From: Siminovitchia thermophila
Lineage (GTDB): Bacteria > Bacillota > Bacilli > Bacillales > Bacillaceae_C
DNA: 64,000 nt
Reading direction: 5' to 3'
NCBI RefSeq assembly: GCF_016909185.1
Contig: NZ_JAFBFH010000027.1
Location: 1 to 64,000, forward strand
Shown here: piece by piece, positions 1 through 8,528 of the stretch
Layout: every line of letters begins with the position of its first letter
Numbering within the stretch: the first letter of the stretch is position 1
Position numbers and translations under genes: made by a program
Notes under the pieces: generated by a model
The model's input: the letters and a program-made list of their open reading frames with translations, nothing else
Database searches by the model: none
What the model was told of the DNA's origin: nothing

Positions 1-23
1 CTTGGTATGCCTTTCCCAAGAAA

Positions 24-129
24 TGTTAGTTGAACCAATCGGGCATTTAGGTGCCGTTTTCTCACACTTGGACCTTTTGTATTCACTCAAGATTTGAAGT
101 GGGAGTCTTACGGCACCTTACATGCGGGG
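24..129 (+). repeat. Dispersed palindromic repeat, core-only copy
   Basis: About 105 bp nearly identical to the cores of the longer copies near 4785-4890 and 10629-10731. It contains nested inverted repeats (GGTGCCGT with ACGGCACC, and an imperfect CTCACACTT with AAGTGGGAG) and ends with the tag TTACATGCGGG. The outer modules of the larger copies are missing here. It lies downstream of ylzJ and its terminator. No protein is supported. Confidence 0.8.
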
Positions 130-130
130 T

Positions 131-165
131 AAAGAGAAAGCAGCCTGAAAACCGGGGCTGCATTT
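131..165 (-). terminator. Candidate terminator after ylzJ
   Basis: On the minus strand, GCAGCC and GGCTGC form a stem around a short loop and are followed by a T-rich run (TTTCTCTTT). It lies about 70 bp past the ylzJ stop and would end the rnjB-tepA-ylzJ transcript. Confidence 0.55.
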
Positions 166-235
166 TCTTTCCATTATATCATAGATTTGGCTGGCTGAAG
201 TAATGATACATGAAAGCGGGAACAGCGGTCAAAGC

Positions 236-460
236 CTATAACAGCTTTGTTTCGTTGATCGTTAAGTAAGAACCGGGCTGTATTTCCGGACGCAAAAAGT
301 CTTCCAAGTTACTGCTCATGACCCGAACCACTTTACATTGCTCCCCTTCCGGCTGCACGATGAGCGGGATGCCGTTCCACTGACACTGTCTTTGGTTCGA
401 GAAATCTTCATCATGGGCAGGGAAAATGAGTTCATGCGGAACGATTGAATGGATGATCAT
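236..460 (-). CDS. ylzJ: YlzJ-like small protein
   Basis: 74-residue protein recognised as YlzJ from the start [13 protein letters not shown] and from its place directly after tepA, as in B. subtilis. Its function is unknown. There is no signal peptide or membrane segment, and the sequence is mildly acidic with one Cys. Its start overlaps the tepA stop by 4 nt (ATGA), which implies translational coupling. In B. subtilis spoIIIE follows; here a dispersed repeat and the window edge come next, so spoIIIE cannot be seen. Confidence 0.8.
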   Translation of the reverse strand: MIIHSIVPHELIFPAHDEDFSNQRQCQWNGIPLIVQPEGEQCKVVRVMSSNLEDFLRPEIQPGSYLTINETKLL

Positions 461-1227
461 TGGATGATGCCTCCTTCTTCTTCATTTTTGCCGGGATCAT
501 TTAGTTCAATGAGTTCATTCAACTTTTTCATCGCCTTTCCTATGCCGCCCACTTCATCTATTAACCCATATTTCACAGCTTCTTTTCCGATAATATTGGT
601 TCCAATATCTCTCGTTAAATTTCCTTTCGCAAACATGAGGTCTTTAAATTTTTCCTCGGAAATATTGGAATGGCTAGTGACAAATTTTACAACCCGCTCT
701 TGCATTTTATCCATGTACTCAAAGGATTGGGGAACACCGATGACAAGCCCGGTCAACCTGATGGGGTGGATGGTCATTGTGGCAGTCTCTGCGATAAAGG
801 AATAAGAGCAGGAAACGGCTATGGGCACGCCAATGGAGTGGCCTCCTCCTAGGACAATCGAAACAGATGGCTTCGTCAAGGTAGACAACATTTCCGATAT
901 GGCCAAGCCCGCTTCCACATCACCGCCAACGGTATTTAATACGACGAGTAGTCCTTTAATATTGGGGTTTTGTTCAATCGCCGCCAATTGCGGGATAATA
1001 TGTTCATATTTTGTTGTTTTATTTTGAGGAGGCAGTTGCATATGCCCCTCAATTTGGCCGATGATCGTCAAGCAATGTATGTTCGTATCCTGCGGCATTT
1101 GCGGAACATTCGTTTGCCCTAGCTGTTGTATTTTCTCTATGATGCCGGAAGGCTTGTTTTCAGGTGTTTCATTCGGCGTTTCATTTGGTGTTTCAAAACG
1201 ATATTCTGGATGATTGTCATTATTCAT
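457..1227 (-). CDS. tepA: TepA, ClpP-like serine protease (translocation-enhancing protein)
   Basis: 256 residues of the ClpP/crotonase fold. The nucleophile is probably Ser131 in GGGHSIG and the catalytic His is His154 in MTIHPIR, the spacing expected for ClpP-type enzymes. The N-terminus is low-complexity and carries repeated ETPN units (residues 12-24), probably disordered. In B. subtilis TepA (YmfB) was described as helping preprotein translocation and degrading signal peptides; its role here is inferred. GGAGG lies 5 nt before the ATG. The gene lies downstream of rnjB, with a hairpin between them, and overlaps ylzJ by 4 nt. Confidence 0.88.
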   Translation of the reverse strand: MNNDNHPEYRFETPNETPNETPENKPSGIIEKIQQLGQTNVPQMPQDTNIHCLTIIGQIEGHMQLPPQNKTTKYEHIIPQLAAIEQNPNIKGLLVVLNTVGGDVEAGLAISEMLSTLTKPSVSIVLGGGHSIGVPIAVSCSYSFIAETATMTIHPIRLTGLVIGVPQSFEYMDKMQERVVKFVTSHSNISEEKFKDLMFAKGNLTRDIGTNIIGKEAVKYGLIDEVGGIGKAMKKLNELIELNDPGKNEEEGGIIQ

Positions 1228-1293
1228 GGAGTCCTCCTGAGGTAAAGAATTCCACGTTATTATTTGCCTGTTTCCACTTTTCCATTCAAAGAT

Positions 1294-1328
1294 AAAGCGT
1301 TCAAGAAAAACAAATTCTTGAACGCTTT
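1294..1328. terminator. Inverted repeat between rnjB and tepA
   Basis: A perfect 13-bp inverted repeat (AAAGCGTTCAAGA and TCTTGAACGCTTT) around an 9-nt loop lies 14 bp past the rnjB stop. The T-run on the minus strand is weak, so it may act as a leaky terminator or an mRNA 3'-end stabiliser. Confidence 0.55.
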
Positions 1329-1341
1329 TATCGCAACTGAT

Positions 1342-3009
1342 TTATATTTCCATGATGATCGGCAAAATCATCGGCCTTCTTTTTGTGCGATCAAATAAAT
1401 ATTGATTGAGTTTGTCCCGGATATCTTGCTTGATTCCCGCCCAATCAAAAGAACCTTCCGCTACCGCTTGTTCCACGATTTTTCGTACGATTTTTGTGGA
1501 TTCTTCGATTAATTTTTCCGATTCTCTGACATAAACAAACCCGCGTGATATAATTTCCGGTCCTGACGCGATGCGTTTATGCTTCTTGTCCAATGTGACA
1601 ACAACCGTAAAAATGCCGTCCTGGGATAGTAATTTCCGGTCGCGAAGTACGATGTTTCCAACATCACCTACTCCTATGCCGTCAATTAACACATTCCCGG
1701 CAGGAACTCTGCCGCCTTGCCTCATTCTTCCGTCTTTGTATTCAATGACTTCCCCGTTTGCCGGTATAAATATGTGGTCTCTGGCCAGCCCTGTTTCTTC
1801 CGCCAGTTTCGCGTGAGAAAACAGCATGCGGTATTCTCCTTGGATCGGAATAAAAAATTTGGGCTTCATTAAGTTAAGCATCAATTTTAAATCTTCCTGG
1901 CTGCCGTGGCCCGATACGTGTATTTTACGGTATGGTGTATTGACAACCGCGCCCGCCCGGTACAGAAGGTCGATCGTCTTGAACATAAATGTTTCCAACC
2001 CAACCGATGGAGTTGCTGTAATCAATACCGTATCACCTTTTTTAATATTTACCTGTCTATGGTTTTGTCTTGCCATTTTTTGTAGTGCTTCCAGCGGCTC
2101 GCCCATTGTTCCAGTGGATATAATGACAATTTCACTGTCATCATATTTGCCAATATCGGTGATTGGAATAATTAAATCGGTACCGGCAAGAGATAAATAG
2201 TTTAATTTGAGCGCTATTTCAAAGCTGCGTTCAATGCTCTTTCCTACAATAGCCACTTTCCGTCCATTTTCAAAAGCGGCATCAAGCGCTTGCTGGATTC
2301 GGATAAAATTCGACGCGAAACAAGCCACAATAATTCTTCCTGTTGCCGAATGAAAAATGGAGGACAGTTCCCTTTCCGTCACTGCCTCTGACGTAGTATA
2401 ACCTGGGTGTTCCGCTTCCGTGCTGTCTGATAAAAGACACAATACCCCGGACTCGCCAATACTGGCCATTTTTCCGATTTCCGCCCTGTACAACCCGGTA
2501 GCTGCCTGGTCGAATTTAAAGTCGCCCGTATGGACAATTTTTCCTTCCGATGTTTGAATACAAATGCCTACAGAATCCGGAATGCTGTGTGTAGTATGGA
2601 AAAACGTAACTACTGCCCGGTCAAATTTCAGCCTGGAACCGGACTTGATCGTCTGGAAACGGACTGGTTTGACGCTATTTTCCTTCAGTTTTTCCTTTGC
2701 AAGGGCAATCGTTAATTTCGTTCCATATACAGGGGCATTTATTTTTTGCAGTACGTAGGGAAGCGCCCCGATGGCGTCTTCATGGCCGTGCGTTAAAAAT
2801 ATTCCTTTGATCCGTTCCCTTTGTTCTTCAAGCCATGTCGTATCTGGAATGACGATATCAATGCCAAGCATTTCGTTTTCTGGAAACTTGAGGCCGGCAT
2901 CGATCACGAAGATCTCCTCATCCACCTCAACGACATACATATTTTTCCCAATCTCGCCCACCCCCCCAAGCGGGACAATTTTAATACTTTCGTTTTTTAT
3001 TTTAGTCAA
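1342..3009 (-). CDS. rnjB: Ribonuclease J2 (RNase J2)
   Basis: 555 residues, the usual RNase J length: metallo-beta-lactamase plus beta-CASP domains, then a C-terminal domain. The metal motif reads HGHEDA at residues 74-79, so the His that completes HxHxDH in RNase J1 is Ala79. This is typical of RNase J2, which is a weak nuclease and works as partner of J1 in mRNA decay. Later motifs such as HTTHSIPDS and HTGDFKFD are present. The position upstream of tepA matches B. subtilis rnjB. The identity is secure; loss of activity is inferred from the motif. Confidence 0.93.
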   Translation of the reverse strand: MTKIKNESIKIVPLGGVGEIGKNMYVVEVDEEIFVIDAGLKFPENEMLGIDIVIPDTTWLEEQRERIKGIFLTHGHEDAIGALPYVLQKINAPVYGTKLTIALAKEKLKENSVKPVRFQTIKSGSRLKFDRAVVTFFHTTHSIPDSVGICIQTSEGKIVHTGDFKFDQAATGLYRAEIGKMASIGESGVLCLLSDSTEAEHPGYTTSEAVTERELSSIFHSATGRIIVACFASNFIRIQQALDAAFENGRKVAIVGKSIERSFEIALKLNYLSLAGTDLIIPITDIGKYDDSEIVIISTGTMGEPLEALQKMARQNHRQVNIKKGDTVLITATPSVGLETFMFKTIDLLYRAGAVVNTPYRKIHVSGHGSQEDLKLMLNLMKPKFFIPIQGEYRMLFSHAKLAEETGLARDHIFIPANGEVIEYKDGRMRQGGRVPAGNVLIDGIGVGDVGNIVLRDRKLLSQDGIFTVVVTLDKKHKRIASGPEIISRGFVYVRESEKLIEESTKIVRKIVEQAVAEGSFDWAGIKQDIRDKLNQYLFDRTKRRPMILPIIMEI

Positions 3010-3165
3010 AATATTTTTCCTCCCATGGTGTTTTATTCCCGATCAAATGAAATCAGTTATGTTTTATTATACTTGATTGTTATTTCCATCTTCAACCCAA
3101 CTGTCACCCAAAAAAAATAGCTACATGTTGCCAGCGCCGTCCAACAAGCAAATATGAGCTGTCTA

Positions 3166-3174
3166 TGATACAAT
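3166..3174 (+). promoter_or_regulatory. Candidate extended -10 promoter of the sensor kinase gene
   Basis: The plus strand reads TGATACAAT, an extended -10 (TGn plus TACAAT), about 40 bp upstream of the kinase ATG. No good -35 hexamer is seen 17 bp upstream. This is a tentative sigma-A call. Confidence 0.35.
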
Positions 3175-3215
3175 CCAATTAACCAACCTATGAAAAATAT
3201 TAAAGGGGCAGCAAT

Positions 3216-4691
3216 ATGTATAAGGACTCTCTTTTTCACGAACTGGAAATGTACCGTTCTTTTATCCAATTTTCGGACATCCTTTTTTCCCGCCATGCTT
3301 TGGACGGCTCTTTTACATACGTATCACCAACTTCCGTTTCTTTGCTTGGGTACGAACAGGACGAATTGTTTAATACTCCTCTTTTCGAACTCATACACCC
3401 TGCGGATAAACATCAAGTTGAAGACTCCTTTTCAAGCAATATACACCAAAAAATATATTATCGTTTTCGCAAGAAGGAAGGGGATTATATATGGCTGGAA
3501 ACGGCGATCATTCCCTTTCTTGATGGTGAAAAACCAAAGCAAATCTCTTGTATTTCAAGGGATGTCACATTTCAAATTGCCACTAAGGAACAATTGGAGG
3601 AGAATAAAGAAATTTATCGCCTTCTCGTGGAAAATTTTCAAGATACGGTCGGCATTATTACGAAACGCGGACATTTTATTTATATTAATGAAGCGGGGAA
3701 AAAATTGTTTGGCGTAACCGGAAAAGAAGAGCTGATCGGAAAATCCGTTTTCGACTTTCTCCCTATGGAGTCACATGCTATTTTTCAAAAACAATTGCTT
3801 AAAACGGGTTTGAACGAGACGTTTGAGATGAAAATATCCCGCCACGATGAACAACTAAAGCATGTCCAAGTGAAATTGATCCCTACAAAATATAAGGAAC
3901 GTAGTACATATCAAATTTTAATACGCGATATGACGGAACAAAAAAAGGCCGAAGAATTGATGCACCGGACTGAAAAGTTATCGGTTGTCGGCCAGCTTGC
4001 GGCCGGAATAGCTCATGAAATTAGAAATCCACTTACCGTCATTAAAGGATTTACACAGTTATTAAGCCAGGAAGAGGATAATGATTACCTGAATGTGGTT
4101 TTGGATGAACTGGAAAGAATTGAAGATATTGTGAGCGATTTGCTCATATTGGCCAAACCGCAGCCCTCCCGCTTGGAAAACCTTGATATTAGCCAACTAC
4201 TTTCCAGTACCATCGACTTGTTTAAATCGGAAGCCATTTTGCATAATGTGGAAATCATACCGAATTTTGAACTTTCAAATCCGTGGATAAAGGGTGAACC
4301 GAATAAACTGAAACAAGTATATATTAATATTATTAAAAACGCGATAGAGGCGATGCCAAAGGCTGGAGGAAAAATTTATATTACGGCGCAAAATTTAAGT
4401 TACCGCAAAATATTAACGAGGGTGCAAGATACAGGAGTAGGCATTCCGAAGGAAAGAATCCCCAATCTGGGAGAACCTTTTTACAGTACAAAGGAAAAAG
4501 GAACGGGCCTTGGATTGATGATTTGTAATCGCATCATTAAAAATCATGGCGGAACAATCAAAATTGACAGTGAACTAAACAAAGGAACTACAATCAGCAT
4601 CATCATGCCTGCAGCAGACATCACCGAAAATGACGAGCTTGGCCAAGGGCCCCCTCTCCCAAAACCGGATACGGATAATGACCATAAGTGA
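3216..4691 (+). CDS. PAS-PAS sensor histidine kinase (sporulation Kin type)
   Basis: 491 residues with no membrane segment, so cytosolic. There are two PAS domains (about residues 10-120 and 130-240), then HisKA with phospho-acceptor His267 in GIAHEIRNP, then HATPase_c with N-box NIIKNAIEA, G1 box DTGVGIP and G2 box GTGLGL. This soluble PAS/HisKA/HATPase layout resembles sporulation kinases that feed Spo0F (KinA/KinE group), but the partner is not encoded nearby. AAAGGGG lies 7 nt before the ATG. It is the only plus-strand gene, divergent from rnjB and convergent with dapA. B. subtilis has no kinase at this site. The kinase class is certain; which Kin it corresponds to is not. Confidence 0.85.
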   Translation: MYKDSLFHELEMYRSFIQFSDILFSRHALDGSFTYVSPTSVSLLGYEQDELFNTPLFELIHPADKHQVEDSFSSNIHQKIYYRFRKKEGDYIWLETAIIPFLDGEKPKQISCISRDVTFQIATKEQLEENKEIYRLLVENFQDTVGIITKRGHFIYINEAGKKLFGVTGKEELIGKSVFDFLPMESHAIFQKQLLKTGLNETFEMKISRHDEQLKHVQVKLIPTKYKERSTYQILIRDMTEQKKAEELMHRTEKLSVVGQLAAGIAHEIRNPLTVIKGFTQLLSQEEDNDYLNVVLDELERIEDIVSDLLILAKPQPSRLENLDISQLLSSTIDLFKSEAILHNVEIIPNFELSNPWIKGEPNKLKQVYINIIKNAIEAMPKAGGKIYITAQNLSYRKILTRVQDTGVGIPKERIPNLGEPFYSTKEKGTGLGLMICNRIIKNHGGTIKIDSELNKGTTISIIMPAADITENDELGQGPPLPKPDTDNDHK

Positions 4692-4697
4692 AAATGA

Positions 4698-5127
4698 GGC
4701 TGGGACACAACAAAATCAGCTGAGAAAAACGAACAATACAGTGAAACTTCATTCAGTAGGCGTTTTCTTCCATCTCCTACTGATTGTTAGTTGAACCAAT
4801 CGGGCATGTAGGTGCCGTTTCTCCCACTTGGACCTTTTGTATTCACGCAAGATTTTGAAGTGGGAGTCTTACGGCACCTTACATGCGGGATCAATTGTCC
4901 CAGTGTATCATACGCAAGCTTTTTGCGTAGTCAAAATATGTAGAGGAATAGCTCGAGCTGAAGATCCACAGGAAAGCGATCTTTGCTTTCCGAGGAAGCT
5001 GAAGAGACCTGCGGAAAGCGAAATATGTTGACGTAGCGATGATAGGAATTTTTTTAACACAAATAAACCGAACAATTATAAATGAATTGTTCGGTTTTTG
5101 CTATTTCGTATTTGCTTATGCCCCAGC
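4698..5127 (+). repeat. Composite palindromic intergenic repeat, full copy
   Basis: About 430 bp filling the space between the convergent kinase and dapA. Module A (4698-4905) is bounded by GGCTGGGACA and TTGTCCCAG. Inside it are a CAGTAGG/CCTACTG hairpin and the long core hairpin at 4785-4890. A TACGCAA/TTGCGTA hairpin follows at 4911-4929. Module B (about 4925-5048) has arms around GTCAAAATATG and ATATGTTGAC. Module C (5065-5097) is a terminator-like stem. The end (ATGCCCCAGCT) imperfectly mirrors the beginning, as in a MITE-like element. The same module order recurs at 10561-10969. An open frame at 4828-5031 is a by-product. Confidence 0.85.
5065..5097. terminator. Bidirectional terminator after dapA and the kinase gene
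   Basis: AAACCGAACAATT and AATTGTTCGGTTT pair around a 7-nt loop (perfect 13-bp arms), followed by T-rich sequence on both strands. It belongs to the repeat (module C) and is nearly identical to the hairpin at 10908-10940. It would end the dpaA-dapA direction transcript. Confidence 0.75.
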
Positions 5128-6015
5128 TTAACAATTGGTTACTTTTACAGTTTTCAACAGTGCCTGCAAATTCAACCTTTCATCCTCCGTTAGAGGAACC
5201 AACGGAAGACGGACAGACCCCACATCAAATCCGGTTAACTGTAAAGCAGTCTTAACCGGTGTTGGACTGGGAGCATGGAACAGGCCCCGCATTAGTGGTA
5301 GTAATCGCTGATGAAGAAGTGCGGCATTTGCATGGTCTCCATTTAAAAAATAGCGTACCATTTCTTGTAATTCATTCCCAATGATATGGCTTGCCACCGA
5401 TACGACTCCAGCACCGCCAATGGATAATACAGGCAGCGTAAAGGCGTCGTCCCCACTATACAATACGAAGTTGTCATCTGTTTCGGCAATTATTTTTGCC
5501 ATCGCATCCAAATCTCCGCTTGCTTCTTTCACAGCCACAATGTTGTCTATCTTCGACAACTCAATGATTGTTTCTGGATGGATATTGACAGCTGATCTGC
5601 CCGGAATATTATATAGCATGACAGGCAGAGAAGTAGCCTCGGCAATTGAGGCAAAATGCTGATATAATCCAGTTTGGTTCGGTTTATTATAATAAGGGGC
5701 TACCAGCATAATTGCATCTACGCCTAATTGTTCTGCACGCTTCGTTAGTTCAATTGACTGATACGTATTATTACCGCCCGTACCCGCAATGACAGGTATA
5801 CGGCCATCGGCCGCACGGACAGTATGGTCAAAAAGGGCGAGTTTTTCTTCCGTTGTCAGTGTGGGGGATTCCCCTGTTGTTCCTGATACAACCAAAGAAT
5901 CGGTCCCGTTGTTGATCAGATGGTTGACAAGTTTCATTGTTTTTTTGAAATCTATATTGCCTTTGTTATCGAATGGTGTTACCATCGCCGTTGAAACTCT
6001 GCCAAATTGAGCCAT
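5128..6015 (-). CDS. dapA: 4-hydroxy-tetrahydrodipicolinate synthase
   Basis: 295 residues, a complete TIM-barrel DapA. It condenses pyruvate with aspartate semialdehyde, the first step of the diaminopimelate/lysine branch and the source of dipicolinate for spores. The Schiff-base lysine is Lys163 in VAVKEASG, the catalytic tyrosine is Tyr135 in MLYNIPGRS, and the TTGES motif is at residues 46-50. It follows dapG by 18 bp, so the two are probably co-transcribed, as in the B. subtilis asd-dapG-dapA cluster. The end of a palindromic repeat abuts its stop codon. Confidence 0.96.
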   Translation of the reverse strand: MAQFGRVSTAMVTPFDNKGNIDFKKTMKLVNHLINNGTDSLVVSGTTGESPTLTTEEKLALFDHTVRAADGRIPVIAGTGGNNTYQSIELTKRAEQLGVDAIMLVAPYYNKPNQTGLYQHFASIAEATSLPVMLYNIPGRSAVNIHPETIIELSKIDNIVAVKEASGDLDAMAKIIAETDDNFVLYSGDDAFTLPVLSIGGAGVVSVASHIIGNELQEMVRYFLNGDHANAALLHQRLLPLMRGLFHAPSPTPVKTALQLTGFDVGSVRLPLVPLTEDERLNLQALLKTVKVTNC

Positions 6016-6033
6016 TGTATTTACACCTCAACC

Positions 6034-7266
6034 TTACACATATTCTATTTTTTCTTTTTGCAATTCAAACACATCATGTAAAGCATTCACGGCATCCGCT
6101 AAATCTTTTCCTTCGACAAGGACCCAAATTGTCGTATGGCTGTCTGCAGTTTGCAGAATACGGATTTCCTTTTCAGCCAGCGCAGTAACAATTTTTGCCG
6201 TAACTCCCGGAACACCGGTGATTCCCGCTCCTACAACAGAAACTTTGGCACAATGACGTTCAACTTCAGGTTCGTATCCATGTTGTTTCAAGACCTCAAC
6301 GGCACGGTCAATCGTATTTTCCGGTACGGTGTAGACAACATCGTTCGGTGAAATATTAATAAAATCAACACTGATATGTTTATTGGCCATTGCTTTAAAT
6401 ACTTCGGATTGAAAATAATATTGCCCCTCTTTGGCCGTTACTTTAATCTGGGAAACATTTTCCACATGGGCAATACCTGTTACGAGCTGTTCGCGGACAT
6501 CAGGCATGTTGTTTTTCCGGTCTAACGTTGTAACAAGTGTGCCTGGGGACTCCGAATAAGTCGAACGGATTCGCAAAGGTATTTTAGCCTGCATGGCAAT
6601 TTCAACAGCCCGGGGGTGAATGACTTTCGCCCCTTGATAAGCCATGTTGCATACTTCGTTGTAAGTAACCACTGTAAGCGGACGGGCTTTTTTGACAATC
6701 CGCGGATCCGCCGTCATCATTCCCTCTACATCTGTAAAGATATCAATGTATTCGGCATTAAGCGCCGCCCCAAGAGCTGCTGCAGATGTGTCGCTCCCTC
6801 CGCGGCCAATCGTGGTGATATCTCCGTTTTCAGCCGCGCCCTGGAAGCCGGCAACGACGACCACATCATTGGTCTTTAATGCTTCGATCAGGCGCTCGCA
6901 CTTCATTTTTAATATTTTTGCGTTTGTATAGTCGCGGTTTGTCACAAATCCCGCCTGCGCTCCGGAAAAAGCGGAAGCTTGAATACCTTTTTGCTTCAAA
7001 GCATGTGTAAAAACGACACTGGAAATCGTTTCTCCACATGCCAAAAGCATATCTTGCTCTCTGTTTGACAGCGTTGTTTGATTACCGCCAATCAGGCCAA
7101 GCAATGTATCCGTCGCATATGGGTCTCCCTTACGACCCATTGCGGATACAACAACGACTACTTTATACCCGTTATGAATCGCATTTATAATGTGATTTTT
7201 TGCATGTTCACGTGTTTCGCTGTTTTTGACAGATGTGCCGCCAAATTTTTGAACAATTACTTTCAT
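6034..7266 (-). CDS. dapG: Aspartokinase I (diaminopimelate-type, alpha/beta)
   Basis: 410 residues. The N-terminal amino-acid kinase domain begins with VQKFGGTSV and holds the GRGGSDTSA region, which binds aspartate and ATP. The C-terminal part (about 265-400) contains two ACT domains for feedback control. It phosphorylates L-aspartate at the entry of the aspartate family pathway. In B. subtilis the enzyme encoded between asd and dapA is the meso-diaminopimelate-inhibited one, and position and length support the same here. No lysine riboswitch-like leader precedes it; it sits 13 bp after asd. Confidence 0.94.
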   Translation of the reverse strand: MKVIVQKFGGTSVKNSETREHAKNHIINAIHNGYKVVVVVSAMGRKGDPYATDTLLGLIGGNQTTLSNREQDMLLACGETISSVVFTHALKQKGIQASAFSGAQAGFVTNRDYTNAKILKMKCERLIEALKTNDVVVVAGFQGAAENGDITTIGRGGSDTSAAALGAALNAEYIDIFTDVEGMMTADPRIVKKARPLTVVTYNEVCNMAYQGAKVIHPRAVEIAMQAKIPLRIRSTYSESPGTLVTTLDRKNNMPDVREQLVTGIAHVENVSQIKVTAKEGQYYFQSEVFKAMANKHISVDFINISPNDVVYTVPENTIDRAVEVLKQHGYEPEVERHCAKVSVVGAGITGVPGVTAKIVTALAEKEIRILQTADSHTTIWVLVEGKDLADAVNALHDVFELQKEKIEYV

Positions 7267-7279
7267 GATAACACCCCGA

Positions 7280-8347
7280 TTACGAACTATGCTGTGGAGC
7301 GTTGACTAAACCCAATTTAACCAGGCTTTCTGCGATCTGAACCGTGTTTAGTGCAGCTCCTTTAAGTAGATTATCAGAAACGATCCACATATGGAACCCA
7401 TTTTTTTCATCCAAATCTTGACGGATTCTCCCAACAAAGACATCTTCTTTGCCCGCGGCCATTGCCGGCATTGGGTATAGTTGTTCTTTCGGTTCATCCT
7501 GCAATGTTACACCGGGTGCACCATTCAGGACTTCCTTCATATTTTCAACTGTTACGTCATTTTGTCCAATTTCAATATAAACCGACTCGGAATGGCCAGT
7601 TTCAACAGGAAGACGGACACATGTAGCCGCTACTTTCAAATCAGGCATGCCCATAATTTTTTTCGTCTCATTGATCATTTTCATTTCTTCAAACGTATAG
7701 CCGTTGTCTGTGAATTTGTCAATTTGCGGAATCGCGTTAAAAGCGATTTGATAATGTTTTTTATCGCCGCCAACCGGTAAGATTTGCGGCTCGTAATGTT
7801 CTTCATCCAGAATCGCTTTCGATTGATCATTCAACTCTTCGATCGCGGCTGCTCCTGCCCCGGATACCGCCTGATAAGTGGAGACAACCACTTTATTTAA
7901 GCCGAAGGCTTTTCTGATCGGCTCAAGGGCAACAACCATTTGAATAGTGGAACAATTTGGGTTTGCGATAATTCCCCGGTGGTTTTTCAATGCTTCTGCG
8001 TTTACTTCGGGAACAACGAGCGGCACCTCCGGATCCATACGGAATGCACTTGTATTATCGATCACGATTGCTCCTCGTTTAACGGCTTCTTTTGCGAACT
8101 TTTGTGAAACGCTGCCACCTGCGCTAAACAAAGCTATGTCTACCCCTTCAAATGATTCAGGAACCGCTTCTGCCACAGTGATTGTTTCTCCGTTAAATGA
8201 AACTTGCTTGCCTGCAGAACGTGCTGACGAAAGCAATGTTAATTTACGAATAGGAAAGTTCCTCTTTTCAAGTGTTTGAATAATTTGCTGGCCAACCGCA
8301 CCTGTCGCTCCCATAACAGCAACATGATAGCCTGTAGAATTTGACAT
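7280..8347 (-). CDS. asd: Aspartate-semialdehyde dehydrogenase
   Basis: 355 residues from the ATG preceded by GGAGGAGAG at 6-nt spacing; a longer in-frame extension to 8374 has no ribosome site. The NADPH-binding motif is GATGAVGQQ near residue 13 and the active-site Cys is Cys132 in NPNCSTIQM. It reduces aspartyl phosphate to aspartate semialdehyde, which feeds DapA and the threonine/methionine branch. It heads asd-dapG-dapA after a 181-bp gap from dpaB. That gap holds a hairpin and probably an asd promoter, not clearly identified. Confidence 0.95.
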   Translation of the reverse strand: MSNSTGYHVAVMGATGAVGQQIIQTLEKRNFPIRKLTLLSSARSAGKQVSFNGETITVAEAVPESFEGVDIALFSAGGSVSQKFAKEAVKRGAIVIDNTSAFRMDPEVPLVVPEVNAEALKNHRGIIANPNCSTIQMVVALEPIRKAFGLNKVVVSTYQAVSGAGAAAIEELNDQSKAILDEEHYEPQILPVGGDKKHYQIAFNAIPQIDKFTDNGYTFEEMKMINETKKIMGMPDLKVAATCVRLPVETGHSESVYIEIGQNDVTVENMKEVLNGAPGVTLQDEPKEQLYPMPAMAAGKEDVFVGRIRQDLDEKNGFHMWIVSDNLLKGAALNTVQIAESLVKLGLVNAPQHSS

Positions 8348-8486
8348 ATAAAACTCTCCTCCCAATCCCGACAACTTTTCTTAAAAACTAGGTATTACAG
8401 GATTTATTCAATAATAATCATTCTACCACATTTTTAAAAGCTTTTAATACTGTTTTGTGGAAAAGTTGCAACAGGGCAAGAACGAG

Positions 8487-8523
8487 CAGGGAAAAGAGAG
8501 TTGGCGATTTCTCCTTTTCCCTT
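8487..8523 (-). terminator. Possible terminator between dpaB and asd
   Basis: AGGGAAAAG and CTTTTCCCT form an inverted repeat a few bases past the dpaB stop, with a loop of about 19 nt. T-rich sequence is only moderate. If active it would separate the mother-cell dipicolinate transcript from the housekeeping asd transcript. Confidence 0.4.
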
Positions 8524-8528
8524 TACAT

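Noticed and set aside
3057-3296. 79-residue minus-strand frame with hydrophobic stretches upstream of rnjB
   Set aside because: It overlaps the start of the kinase gene and the promoter region, has no ribosome site, and no family is recognised. Hydrophobicity follows from the T-rich sequence.
4828-5031. 67-residue plus-strand frame
   Set aside because: It lies entirely inside the palindromic repeat; the protein changes frame between repeat copies, so it is a by-product.
5128-8347. Lysine riboswitch for asd-dapG-dapA
   Set aside because: The 181-bp gap ahead of asd shows no long multi-stem leader; dapG-type aspartokinase is controlled by diaminopimelate in B. subtilis.
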